Assembly: GCF_036345915.1 (NCBI RefSeq)
Contig: NZ_CP107785.1
Location: 2,108,001-2,172,000, forward strand
Source: Nocardia sp. NBC_00565
GTDB taxonomy: Bacteria; Actinomycetota; Actinomycetes; Mycobacteriales; Mycobacteriaceae
Reading direction: 5' to 3'
DNA: 64,000 nucleotides
Shown here: piece after piece, positions 1-9,326 of the stretch
How the letters are laid out: every line of letters starts with the position of its first letter
Numbering within the stretch: the first letter of the stretch is position 1
Translations under genes and position numbers: made by a program
The notes under the pieces: model-generated
Database searches by the model: none
What the model was told of the DNA's origin: nothing
What the model saw: only the letters and a program-made list of their open reading frames with translations

Positions 1-1
1 G

Positions 2-3000
2 GCGCGGTTGCTCACCGATATCGCCGAGCGGCTGCCCGATGCCGTCGCCGTGCGCTACGAGGGCGTCGACACCAGTTATCGCGAGCTCGACGAGTTGTCG
101 AATCGACTGGCGCGCACCCTGATCGAGCACGGGGCCGGACCCGAGGTCGTGGTGGCGATCGCGCTGCCGCGCGGTCTGAATTCCATCGCGGCCATCTGGG
201 CGGTCGCGAAAACCGGTGCGGCGTATGTGCCGATCGATCCGAGCTATCCGGTCGAGCGGATCGGACATATGATCACTGATTCGGGTGCCTTGCTCGGGCT
301 CACCGTCCCGGACTGCTTGGCCGCCATGCCCGCGTGGCCCGCCACCCGGGGCAAACACCGCAAGCATGGTGTGGACTGGCTGGTGCTTGGTTCCGAGGAG
401 CTGGCGACCGAATCCGCCTACTACTCCACCGCTTCCGTCACCGACGCGGATCGGCACTATCCGCTGCGCACCACACATCCGGCCTACCTGATCTACACCT
501 CGGGCTCCACCGGGACACCGAAGGCGGTGATCGTCACCCACGCCGGTCTCGCCTCACTCGCACAGGAGCAGATGCACCTGTTCGGCGTTACGGATTCGGC
601 ACGGACGCTGCACTTCTCGTCGCCGAGCTTCGACGCGTCGGTGCTGGAGCTGCTGCTCGGCTTCGCGGCGGGCGCGACCATCGTCGTCGCACCCGCGGGC
701 ATTTACGGCGGCGCGGAACTCGCCGAGCTGTTGCGCGACGAGCGGATCACCCATGCTTTCATCACCCCGGCCGCGCTGGCCACCGTGCCCGATGCGGGGC
801 TCGACGAACTCGCGGCCGTCATCGTCGGCGGTGAGGCGTGCTCGGAGGAACTGGTCGAGATCTGGTCGGCGAAGCATCGCATCCACAACATGTACGGACC
901 GTCCGAGGCGACCGTCGCCGCCACCGCAAGCGCCGCGATGCTGCCGGGCCGCCCGGTGCCGCTGGGCCTGCCGGTGCGCGGGATGCGGCTATTCGTGCTG
1001 GACGCCCGACTGCACCCGGTGCCGCCGGGCACGCCGGGTGAGCTGTACCTGTCCGGGCCCGGTCTGGCACGCGGCTACCTCGGCCGCCACGGGCTCACCG
1101 CACAACGTTTTCCGGCCAACCCGCACGGCAGGCGCGGGGAACGGATGTACCGCACCGGCGATCTCGTCGTCGCCGATCCGAGCGGGCAGCTGCGCTTCCT
1201 CGGCCGCGCCGATGACCAGATCAAGATCCGCGGCTTCCGCATCGAATTGCGCGAGATCGACCACGTGCTGCGGGCGTATCCGGGGGTGAACGCCGCACTC
1301 ACCGTCGTGCACACCGACGAACAGGGCCAGCCCCGCCTGGTTTCCTATGTGAGCGCGGACGAACCGATCGTCTCCGCCGATCTCACCGAGACCGCACGAC
1401 AGCGGCTGCCCGGCTACATGGTGCCCGCATCGATCGCCGTACTCGACGAGATGCCCGTCACCCCGTCCGGCAAGCTGAACCGAAAGGCCCTGCCCGCACC
1501 GGTTTTCGCGGTGGCGGGAACGTCGCGTGCGCCGCGCACGGAGCTGGAGGAGTGCGTCGCGGGTGTCTTCGGCGAAGTCCTCGGCCGCCCGGTGACAGGT
1601 GCGGACGACAGCTTCTTCGATGTGGGCGGCAACTCGCTGCTCGCCACTCGGCTCGCTGCCGCGCTGCACGCGGAGTTCGGTGTCGACCTGCCGGTGCGGC
1701 TGATCTTCGAGGTGCCGACGGTGGCCGGGGTTGCGGAACGGATTTCGGAAGCGCCCCGGACGCAACGGATGGCGCTGGCTGTGCATACGCCGCGTCCGGG
1801 ACGCATTCCATTGTCGCTGCCCCAGCAGCGACTGTGGTTCCTCAATCGATTCTCTCCCGAATCCAGCGCCTACAACATCGCATTCGTCATACGGATCGAC
1901 GGCGATCTGGATGTGGCCGCACTGCGGGCGTCGCTGACCGACCTGGTGGAGCGGCACGAGGTGTTGCGGACCGTCTTCCCCGAGGACAGTGCGGGCGCAC
2001 AGCAGTTGGTGCTGCCGGCCGCGCGGGCCATGCCGGCCGTGGAGCCGGTCGCGATCGACGACGACGCGGCCGAACAGGCGCTGCACACCCTGGCGCGCAC
2101 CGGATTCGATCTCACCAGGGACATCCCGCTGCGGATCACCTTGCTGCGCACCGGCACTCAGCGTCATCTGCTGGGCATCGTGGTCCATCACATCGCCGCT
2201 GACGGCTGGTCGCTCGGCCCGCTGACCCGGGATCTGGCCACCGCCTACCTGGCCAGGCGCGACGCCGTCGCACCCGAATGGACGCCGCTTCCGGTGCAGT
2301 ACGCCGACTTCGGGCTGTGGCAGCGCGCCTGCCTCGGCGACGAGGGCGACTCGGACAGCCCCGCGGGCGCACAGCTCGCGTACTGGCGCTCCGCGCTGGC
2401 GGATCTGCCCGAGGAGCTGCCGCTGCCCTACGATCGTCCGCGTCCGGCCGAGCCGACGCAGCAGGCGGGCACAGTGCGCTTCTCCGTGCCCGAGCCGGTG
2501 CAGCAGGCACTCACCGAACTCGCACGCGAACAGGGCGTCAGCATGTTCATGGTGCTGCGTTCGGCGCTGGCGGTATTGCTGCGGTTCGTCACGGGCGGTC
2601 GCGATGTCGTGATCGGCACCCCGGTCGCGGGCCGCACCGATACCAAGCTCGACGAGTTGGTCGGCATGTTCGTCAACACGCTGGTGCTGCGCTCGGATGT
2701 CGACCCGGACAGCCCGTTCGCGACGCTGCTGCGCGCGGACCGGGATACCGAGCTGGCCGCCATGGCCAACGCCGATATTCCGTTCGAGCGCATTGTCGAG
2801 GAACTCGGCCGCGACGCCCGCGGCAGCAGTCGCCACCCGCTCTTCCAGGTGGCGCTGACGGTTCAGGACGCGCCGGTGCCGACCCTCGAGTTGCCCGGCC
2901 TCGCGCTGCGTGCCGAAGAACTCGATATCGCGCTGGCGAAATTCGACTTGGAATTGCGCGTCGCGTCGACCGCCGGTTCGGGTGCGGCAGCTCGCGCCTT

Positions 3001-6000
3001 CGAATTCGTCTACGCGGCCGAACTTTTCGACGCGACAACGGTCGAGACCCTGGCCGACCGGTTCCTGCGGGTACTGGCGGCCATCACCGCCGCCCCGCGC
3101 GTTCTGGTTCGCGATATCGACGCGCGAACCGAATCCGAGCGCCGCACGCTCACCCCGGCCACCGGCGGCCCGAGCACACCGCAGTGCACCTTGGCCGCCT
3201 ATTTCATGGCCACCGCGCATGTGCATCCGCACCGCACCGCGGTCCGCTACGGCACCACCTCGCTCACCTACGCCGAAATCGACGAGCGCTCGAATCGGTT
3301 GGCGCGGGCCCTGATCGGGCGCGGACTCGGCGCGGGGGATCGGGTCGCACTCGGGTTGACCCGCTCGATCGAGTCGGTCGTGACGATGCTCGCCATCGCC
3401 AAGTCCGGCGCCGCGTTCGTGCCGGTCGATCCGAACTACCCCTCCGATCGGATCCGGCATATGCTGACCGACTCCGGCTGCCGAGTCGGCGTCACGCTGA
3501 CCGAGCACGCCGATGTGTTGCGGGGTGACACGGCAGCGGGCACGGTGTTGTCGGCCCGCTGCGCGGGTTCGGCTCCTTCGACCGACTGGCTGCTGCTCGA
3601 CGCCCCCGCATTCGAGGCCGAGCTGGCCGAACTCGACGACAGCCTGGTCGACGACGCCGACCGGCTGCGCACGGTTCGGGTCGCGGATCTGGCGTACCTG
3701 GTCTACACCTCGGGCTCCACCGGCAAACCCAAGGGCGTGGCCGTCACCCACGGCGGCCTGTCGAATTTCGGTGACGAGATCCGCGAACGCATGGGGGTCG
3801 ACCGCGATTCGCGCACCCTGCACTTCGCCTCGCCGAGCTTCGACGCCGCCGTGTACGATCTTCTGCTCGCCATCGGATCGGGCGCGATGATGGTGATCTG
3901 CCCGACCGATATCTACGGCGGCGATGAGCTGGCCGCGCTGATGGAACGCGAACAGATCACCCACACGTTCATGACCCCGGCCGCGCTGGCCACCATCGAT
4001 CAGGATCGGTGGCCGTTGCCGAACCTACGTGCGCTGATGGTGGGCGGCGAGGCGGTCGGCCCCGAACTCGTGGCCCGTTGGTCGTCCGGACGGCAGATGC
4101 ACAATGTGTACGGCCCGACCGAAACCACCATCGTCGTCACGATCTCCCGGCCGATGGGCGTCGGCGAACCGGTCACCATCGGCACGCCGGTACGCGGTGC
4201 GCGGGCGCTGGTGCTCGACGAGCGGATGCGTCCGGTGCCGGTCGGTGTGCCCGGCGATCTTTATTTAGGTGGATTCGGTGTTTCGCGTGGGTATTACGAT
4301 AGGTTGGGGCTGACCGCGAGCCGGTTCGTCGCCGACCCGTACGGTCCCGCGGGTTCCCGGATGTACCGCAGCGGTGATGTGGTGCGCTGGAATGCCGCCG
4401 GCGAAATCGTCTACCTCGGCCGCAGCGACCATCAAGTGAAGGTGCGCGGCTTCCGCATCGAGCTCGGCGAGATCACCAACGCGCTCGTCGAACATCGGGA
4501 TGTCCGCTTCGCACATACCGAGGTGCGTCATATCGCGGGCGCGGACCGGATCGTCTCGTTCATCCAGCCCGCCGACGATACCGGCGAACCGGATATCGAG
4601 GCGGTGCGCGCCCACCTCGCCGAACAGCTGCCCAGACATATGGTTCCGGCGAGCATCACGGTGCTGGACGGGATTCCGCTGACCCCGACCGGGAAGCTGG
4701 ATATCGCGGCGCTGCCGGAACCTCAACTGGCGGTGCGGGCGGCGAGCCGCGCACCCGAGACCGACTCCGAGCGTTTGGTCGCCGAGGTGATGGGTGAGCT
4801 GGTCGGCGTCGAGACCGTCAGCGCCGACGACAGCTTCTTCGATATCGGCGGAAACTCGCTGCTGGCAACCCAACTTGTCGCACGACTGGCCGCGGCGACG
4901 AATACCCGGCTCGAGGTGCGCACCGTATTCGTGGCGCCGACCGTCACCGAACTCGCGGCTCTGCTCGACGCGGGACCGGGTGCGGATGCCCGGCCGGAGC
5001 TGGTGCGCCGCGACCGGCCCGAGCGGATTCCGCTGTCGGCGGCGCAGCATCGGCTGTGGTTCCTGAACCGGTTCAACCAGACCGGCGACGATGCGGGGCA
5101 TACTGCCGGGGCCTACAACATCCCGGTGATGCTGCGGCTGCGCGGCGAACTCGATGTCGACGCGCTGGTGCGGGCGCTGCATGCCGTGCAGCGTCGGCAC
5201 GAGACGTTGCGCACGATCTTCCCCGAGATCGATGGGGTGCCTGCGCAGCAGGTGCTCGATCCGGTCGATGCCGCCGTCACACTGTTCGTCGCGACGATGC
5301 CGCCCGCGGAAGTTCCCAGCGCCGTGCAGAGTTTCGCGGCATCTGGATTCGACCTCGCGGCGACCGTGCCGATGCGCGCCGCGCTGATCACGGTCGATCC
5401 GGCGGCCGACCCGACCGGCGCCGTCGACACCAGTCCGGGAGCATTGACCGAAAACGTGTTGGTGCTGGTGGTGCACCACATCGCCATGGACGGCTGGTCG
5501 CTGGAACCCCTGGCCGTCGATGTGGCCGTCGCGTACCGGGCGGCATGCGAGGAGCAGACGCCCGACTGGCCGGAATCGGAGGTCCAGTACGCGGATTACA
5601 CGCTCTGGCAACAGGACACGCTCGGCACCGAGGCCGATCCCGATTCGGTGGTGAACCGCCAGCTCGACTACTGGCGACGCACCCTCGACGGAATTCCGGA
5701 GCTGCTGAACGTGCCCGCCGACCGGCCGCGGCCGCCCACACCGACCTATCGCGGCGGCAATGCCGAATGCGCGATCGATGCGTTCACCCATCGGGAACTG
5801 CGGACGATCGCCACTAGCAATAACGTCAGCATGTTCATGGTGTTGCACGCCGCGCTCGCGGTGCTGCTGCACCGGATAACCGCCACCGACGACATCACCG
5901 TCGGCACCCCGATCGCGGGGCGCGGCCATCCCGCGCTGGACCGGATGGTCGGCATGTTCGTCAATACGCTGGTCCTGCGCACTCGGATCGACCCCGATGC

Positions 6001-9000
6001 CAGGTTCACCGATCTGCTGTACGCCGTGCGCGACACCGATCTGGACGCCTTCGCGCATGCGGACCTGCCGTTCGAACGTCTCGTCGAGGTGCTCAATCCG
6101 GCTCGCTCGCAGGCGCATCACCCGATGTTCCAGGTGATGCTGTCGGTGCGGAACCATCCGGTGCGCGAACTCGAACTGCCGGGGTTGCGCATCGAATCGG
6201 AGGATATCGACACCGGTATCGCGAAATTCGATCTGCAGTTCACGCTGACCGAATCCCACACCGACACAAAGGCACCGGGCGGGCTCACCCTGTCGGTCAA
6301 CTACGCCAGCGATCTGTTCGACGAGCAGACCGCGCAGCGGCTCGGCAAGCGAATGGCCCGTCTGCTCGCCGCCGTGGCCGCGAATCCGACCGCCGCCGTC
6401 GGTGATCTGGACCTGCTCGATTCCGCCGAATGGTCCGGGCTGGCCCCGGTGCGCGGTGCGGAAGCGGATCGGCCGGTCACCTTCCCGGAGGTGTTCGAGG
6501 CCGCGGTGTACGTCGACCGGAAGGGCGTCGCACTGCGTTCCGGCGACACCCAGGTCAGCTACGATGCGCTCGACCGGTGGACCAACCGGCTGGCGCGGGT
6601 GCTGATCGAGCGTGGGGTCGGACCGGAAACGCTGGTGGCGCTGGGGATTCCGCGCTCGGTGGAATCGGTCGCGACGATGCTCGCGGTGGCCAAGGCGGGG
6701 GCGGCCTTCGTGCCCGTCGACCCGCTGTATCCGGCCCAGCGGATCACCCATATGCTCACTGATTCCGGTGCGGCGCTGGGGATCACGCTGGCTGAGCATC
6801 ACGATCGGATGCCCGGCGACACCGAGTGGATCGTGCTCGACGATATCGAATTCCGTGAGCGGGTGCTGGGTGCGTCCGCCGCGCCGATCAGGGCGGGGGA
6901 GCGCAACGGTGCGCTGCGGGTGGACAACCCGGCGTACGTGATCTACACCTCCGGCTCGACCGGCACGCCGAAGGGCGTGGTGGTCACGCACGGTGGTCTG
7001 TCGAACTTCGCCGCGGAGACCGCACAGCGCTTCGAGGTCCAACCCGGTTGCCAGGTCCTGCATTTCGCGACGCCGAGCTTCGATGCCGCCATGCTCGATC
7101 TGCTGCTGGCACTGGGCGGTGCCGCGACGCTGGTGATCACGCCGCCCGGTGTGGTCGGCGGGGCCGAGTTGGCGAAGGTGTTCATCGACGAGGGGATCAC
7201 GCACGCGTTCATCACCACCTCGGCGCTGGGCACGGTCGATCCGACCGGAATCACCGAGCTGGCGCATGTGCTGGTCGGCGGCGAGGCGCTGCCGCCGGAC
7301 GTGGTCACTCGCTGGGCGCCCGGACGCAACCTGTACAACGTGTACGGGCCGACCGAGACCACCATCGTCACGGTGATTTCGCAGCCGATGACGCCGGACG
7401 GGCCGATCACGATCGGCGGGCCGATCCGCGGTGTCAATGCGACGATTCTCGACCCGCGCCTGTATCCCGCGCCGGTCGGGGTGACCGGTGAATTGCATTT
7501 GGCGGGCAGTGCTCTGGCGCGGGGTTATCTGAACCGGCCGGGGCTGACCTCGCAGCGGTTCGTCGCGAATCCCTATGGCAAGCCCGGGGACAGGATGTAT
7601 CGGACCGGCGACCTCGCGCGGTGGGCAGCCGCGGCGGAGCGCGAGATCGAGTACTTGGGCCGCACCGATCATCAGGTGAAGATTCGCGGGTTCCGCATCG
7701 AACTCGGCGAGATCGACGCGGCGCTCGCGCGGCACGACGCGGTGGAGTTCTCGACGACCATCGGATACCGCACACCGGCCGGCGTGACGGCACTGGTGTC
7801 CTATGTGAAGCCGCGCGACGGAATCACGCTGAGCGCCGCGGAACTCACCGAGCATGTCGCCGAGCGAGTGCCGAATTACATGGTGCCGCAATCGATCATG
7901 CTGATCGACGAGGTGCCGCTCAGCCCGGTCGGCAAACTCGATCGAAAGGCGTTGCCGGAACCGGTCTTCCGCGCGATCGAGGGCTATCGGGCGCCGACCA
8001 CCGCGACCGAGGCAGAGCTGTGCGCCGCCTTCGCGGCGGTGCTCGGTGTCGAATCGGTGGGTGTCGACGACGGGTTCTTCGAACTCGGCGGCAACTCACT
8101 GCTGGCCACCAGGGTCGTGGCTCAGCTGCGTGCCAACGCCATCGATCTCCCGGTGCAGTTGATGTTCGGCGACTCCACCCCGGCCGCCATCGCGGCCCGG
8201 TTGGACGGAACCGGCGCCACCGGCGCGGCCATCGCCGCGACGCTGGATCCGGTACTGCCGATTCGCGCCCGCTCCGCCGCGAGCCGGGCCCCGCTGTTCT
8301 GTGTCCATCCCGCGATCGGGTTGGCCTGGTGCTATTCGGGCCTGCTCGCGCATCTCGCACCGGACCGCCCGGTGTACGGGCTGCAGGCACCGCACGTGGC
8401 GGGCGAGGACGGCTTCGATTCGATCGCCGAAGCCGCGAAAGACTATGTGGCGCGGATCAAGTCGATCCAGCCGGACGGCCCCTACTATCTGCTCGGTTGG
8501 TCGCTGGGCGGTTTGATCGCCCAGGAGATCGCGATCCAGCTGCAGGAGGCGGGCGAGGAGGTCGCGCTGCTGTCGATGATGGACAGCTACCAACTGACCG
8601 ACGAATGGCTCGAGCACGCGATCCCCACGGTCGCCGAGATCATCGGCGAATTCGGCAGCGACGCACTCGGCGACGACGAGGAGTTCGACCCGCGGATGAG
8701 CCTGCGCGACGCCGCCGACCTGCTGCGCTCGCGTCCCGGCCCCTTCGCCGCCCTCACCGTCGACCACCTGGAGCGCCTCTACGCGGGCTACACCAACGGC
8801 ACGGTGCTCGCGCACGGCTTCCGTCCCCGCACCTTCGACGGCGACCTCCTGTTCTTCACCGCGGCCGACGACGAAATCAACCACACCGACCCGACCCGCT
8901 GCGCCGCCGCCTGGCAACCCTTCATCACCGGCACCATCCACAACCACGACCTCCCGTGCAAACACTCGGCCATGACCACCCCGGAATCCCTGGCAGTCAT

Positions 9001-9052
9001 CGGCCCGGTGCTGAACGAGCACCTCGAAGGCGCGAAGGAGGCCCAACGGTGA
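2..9052 (+). CDS. Non-ribosomal peptide synthetase, 3' part (A-T-C-A-T-C-A-T-TE)
   Basis: The frame is open from the window edge, so the 5' end is missing. Counting the codon at base 8 as residue 1, I see adenylation domains with the YTSGSTG motif near residues 163, 1234 and 2314. Carrier domains carry the phosphopantetheine serine in GGNS at 543, 1617 and 2697. Condensation domains have HHIAADG at 727 and HHIAMDG at 1823. A terminal thioesterase has GWSLGG with the nucleophile Ser2832 and a late His in CKHS. The protein would activate and join at least three amino acids and release the peptide by hydrolysis or cyclisation. I found no epimerase, methyltransferase or MbtH gene here. The first adenylation domain implies an upstream condensation domain. 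The exporter downstream is probably co-transcribed. Product unknown. Confidence 0.97.
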   Translation, partial: ARLLTDIAERLPDAVAVRYEGVDTSYRELDELSNRLARTLIEHGAGPEVVVAIALPRGLNSIAAIWAVAKTGAAYVPIDPSYPVERIGHMITDSGALLGLTVPDCLAAMPAWPATRGKHRKHGVDWLVLGSEELATESAYYSTASVTDADRHYPLRTTHPAYLIYTSGSTGTPKAVIVTHAGLASLAQEQMHLFGVTDSARTLHFSSPSFDASVLELLLGFAAGATIVVAPAGIYGGAELAELLRDERITHAFITPAALATVPDAGLDELAAVIVGGEACSEELVEIWSAKHRIHNMYGPSEATVAATASAAMLPGRPVPLGLPVRGMRLFVLDARLHPVPPGTPGELYLSGPGLARGYLGRHGLTAQRFPANPHGRRGERMYRTGDLVVADPSGQLRFLGRADDQIKIRGFRIELREIDHVLRAYPGVNAALTVVHTDEQGQPRLVSYVSADEPIVSADLTETARQRLPGYMVPASIAVLDEMPVTPSGKLNRKALPAPVFAVAGTSRAPRTELEECVAGVFGEVLGRPVTGADDSFFDVGGNSLLATRLAAALHAEFGVDLPVRLIFEVPTVAGVAERISEAPRTQRMALAVHTPRPGRIPLSLPQQRLWFLNRFSPESSAYNIAFVIRIDGDLDVAALRASLTDLVERHEVLRTVFPEDSAGAQQLVLPAARAMPAVEPVAIDDDAAEQALHTLARTGFDLTRDIPLRITLLRTGTQRHLLGIVVHHIAADGWSLGPLTRDLATAYLARRDAVAPEWTPLPVQYADFGLWQRACLGDEGDSDSPAGAQLAYWRSALADLPEELPLPYDRPRPAEPTQQAGTVRFSVPEPVQQALTELAREQGVSMFMVLRSALAVLLRFVTGGRDVVIGTPVAGRTDTKLDELVGMFVNTLVLRSDVDPDSPFATLLRADRDTELAAMANADIPFERIVEELGRDARGSSRHPLFQVALTVQDAPVPTLELPGLALRAEELDIALAKFDLELRVASTAGSGAAARAFEFVYAAELFDATTVETLADRFLRVLAAITAAPRVLVRDIDARTESERRTLTPATGGPSTPQCTLAAYFMATAHVHPHRTAVRYGTTSLTYAEIDERSNRLARALIGRGLGAGDRVALGLTRSIESVVTMLAIAKSGAAFVPVDPNYPSDRIRHMLTDSGCRVGVTLTEHADVLRGDTAAGTVLSARCAGSAPSTDWLLLDAPAFEAELAELDDSLVDDADRLRTVRVADLAYLVYTSGSTGKPKGVAVTHGGLSNFGDEIRERMGVDRDSRTLHFASPSFDAAVYDLLLAIGSGAMMVICPTDIYGGDELAALMEREQITHTFMTPAALATIDQDRWPLPNLRALMVGGEAVGPELVARWSSGRQMHNVYGPTETTIVVTISRPMGVGEPVTIGTPVRGARALVLDERMRPVPVGVPGDLYLGGFGVSRGYYDRLGLTASRFVADPYGPAGSRMYRSGDVVRWNAAGEIVYLGRSDHQVKVRGFRIELGEITNALVEHRDVRFAHTEVRHIAGADRIVSFIQPADDTGEPDIEAVRAHLAEQLPRHMVPASITVLDGIPLTPTGKLDIAALPEPQLAVRAASRAPETDSERLVAEVMGELVGVETVSADDSFFDIGGNSLLATQLVARLAAATNTRLEVRTVFVAPTVTELAALLDAGPGADARPELVRRDRPERIPLSAAQHRLWFLNRFNQTGDDAGHTAGAYNIPVMLRLRGELDVDALVRALHAVQRRHETLRTIFPEIDGVPAQQVLDPVDAAVTLFVATMPPAEVPSAVQSFAASGFDLAATVPMRAALITVDPAADPTGAVDTSPGALTENVLVLVVHHIAMDGWSLEPLAVDVAVAYRAACEEQTPDWPESEVQYADYTLWQQDTLGTEADPDSVVNRQLDYWRRTLDGIPELLNVPADRPRPPTPTYRGGNAECAIDAFTHRELRTIATSNNVSMFMVLHAALAVLLHRITATDDITVGTPIAGRGHPALDRMVGMFVNTLVLRTRIDPDARFTDLLYAVRDTDLDAFAHADLPFERLVEVLNPARSQAHHPMFQVMLSVRNHPVRELELPGLRIESEDIDTGIAKFDLQFTLTESHTDTKAPGGLTLSVNYASDLFDEQTAQRLGKRMARLLAAVAANPTAAVGDLDLLDSAEWSGLAPVRGAEADRPVTFPEVFEAAVYVDRKGVALRSGDTQVSYDALDRWTNRLARVLIERGVGPETLVALGIPRSVESVATMLAVAKAGAAFVPVDPLYPAQRITHMLTDSGAALGITLAEHHDRMPGDTEWIVLDDIEFRERVLGASAAPIRAGERNGALRVDNPAYVIYTSGSTGTPKGVVVTHGGLSNFAAETAQRFEVQPGCQVLHFATPSFDAAMLDLLLALGGAATLVITPPGVVGGAELAKVFIDEGITHAFITTSALGTVDPTGITELAHVLVGGEALPPDVVTRWAPGRNLYNVYGPTETTIVTVISQPMTPDGPITIGGPIRGVNATILDPRLYPAPVGVTGELHLAGSALARGYLNRPGLTSQRFVANPYGKPGDRMYRTGDLARWAAAAEREIEYLGRTDHQVKIRGFRIELGEIDAALARHDAVEFSTTIGYRTPAGVTALVSYVKPRDGITLSAAELTEHVAERVPNYMVPQSIMLIDEVPLSPVGKLDRKALPEPVFRAIEGYRAPTTATEAELCAAFAAVLGVESVGVDDGFFELGGNSLLATRVVAQLRANAIDLPVQLMFGDSTPAAIAARLDGTGATGAAIAATLDPVLPIRARSAASRAPLFCVHPAIGLAWCYSGLLAHLAPDRPVYGLQAPHVAGEDGFDSIAEAAKDYVARIKSIQPDGPYYLLGWSLGGLIAQEIAIQLQEAGEEVALLSMMDSYQLTDEWLEHAIPTVAEIIGEFGSDALGDDEEFDPRMSLRDAADLLRSRPGPFAALTVDHLERLYAGYTNGTVLAHGFRPRTFDGDLLFFTAADDEINHTDPTRCAAAWQPFITGTIHNHDLPCKHSAMTTPESLAVIGPVLNEHLEGAKEAQR

Positions 9053-9099
9053 GCGAAAACAGCCGGGAAAGCGTCAGCAGCGAGCAGGTGCTCTCGTGA
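9049..9099 (+). CDS. Coupled mini-ORF, 16 codons, between NRPS and exporter
   Basis: A GTG start overlaps the NRPS stop (GTGA), and the stop of this frame overlaps the GTG of the next frame in the same way. The peptide begins M-S-E-N and ends in EQVLS. No function is recognisable. The frame may serve only to pass ribosomes from the NRPS toward the exporter genes. It begins with GTGAGCGAA, the same bases that open the repeat unit at 35.5 kb. Whether a peptide accumulates cannot be told from sequence. Confidence 0.4.
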   Translation: MSENSRESVSSEQVLS

Positions 9100-9326
9100 G
9101 AGAGCGTATCGAGCAATCCGTGTACACAGCGCCCGTCAGCGGAGCGGAAAGCAGGTGCCGTCGAGGTGGATTCGCCTCGGGGCAGCGCCAGCGAAGCGAG
9201 GGGACCGCACCGGTGCGGACACCGGAGCCGAGGGCTAGAGGGAGAGACGTGAGCGAATGTGAGCGAACAGTAGGCGCGGTGCGCTCGGACGCGTCGGGCC
9301 CCAGTGCCGACGAGGTGTACTCGTGA
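9096..9326 (+). CDS. Coupled mini-ORF, 76 codons, upstream of DrrA-type ATPase
   Basis: The GTG start overlaps the preceding mini-ORF stop, and the TGA overlaps the GTG of the ABC ATPase at 9323. The product is Arg- and Ser-rich with no recognisable domain. An internal in-frame GTG at 9249, preceded by a GAGGGAGAGA ribosome-binding site, would give a 25-residue peptide starting VSECERTVG, close in size and start to the 27-residue mini-ORFs at 35.4-35.6 kb. The whole 9049-9326 interval therefore reads as a degenerate MIRU-like spacer rather than an ordinary protein gene. Confidence 0.35.
   Translation: MRERIEQSVYTAPVSGAESRCRRGGFASGQRQRSEGTAPVRTPEPRARGRDVSECERTVGAVRSDASGPSADEVYS

Noticed and set aside
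989..3964. Very long open frame on the minus strand opposite the NRPS
   Set aside because: It reads as low-complexity Arg/Gly/His/Gln-rich sequence with no domain, and mirrors the codon structure of the NRPS; a GC-rich antisense shadow.
4265..7891. Open frame of more than 1,200 codons on the minus strand opposite the NRPS
   Set aside because: Same composition bias and lack of motifs; the plus-strand NRPS domains fully explain the sequence.
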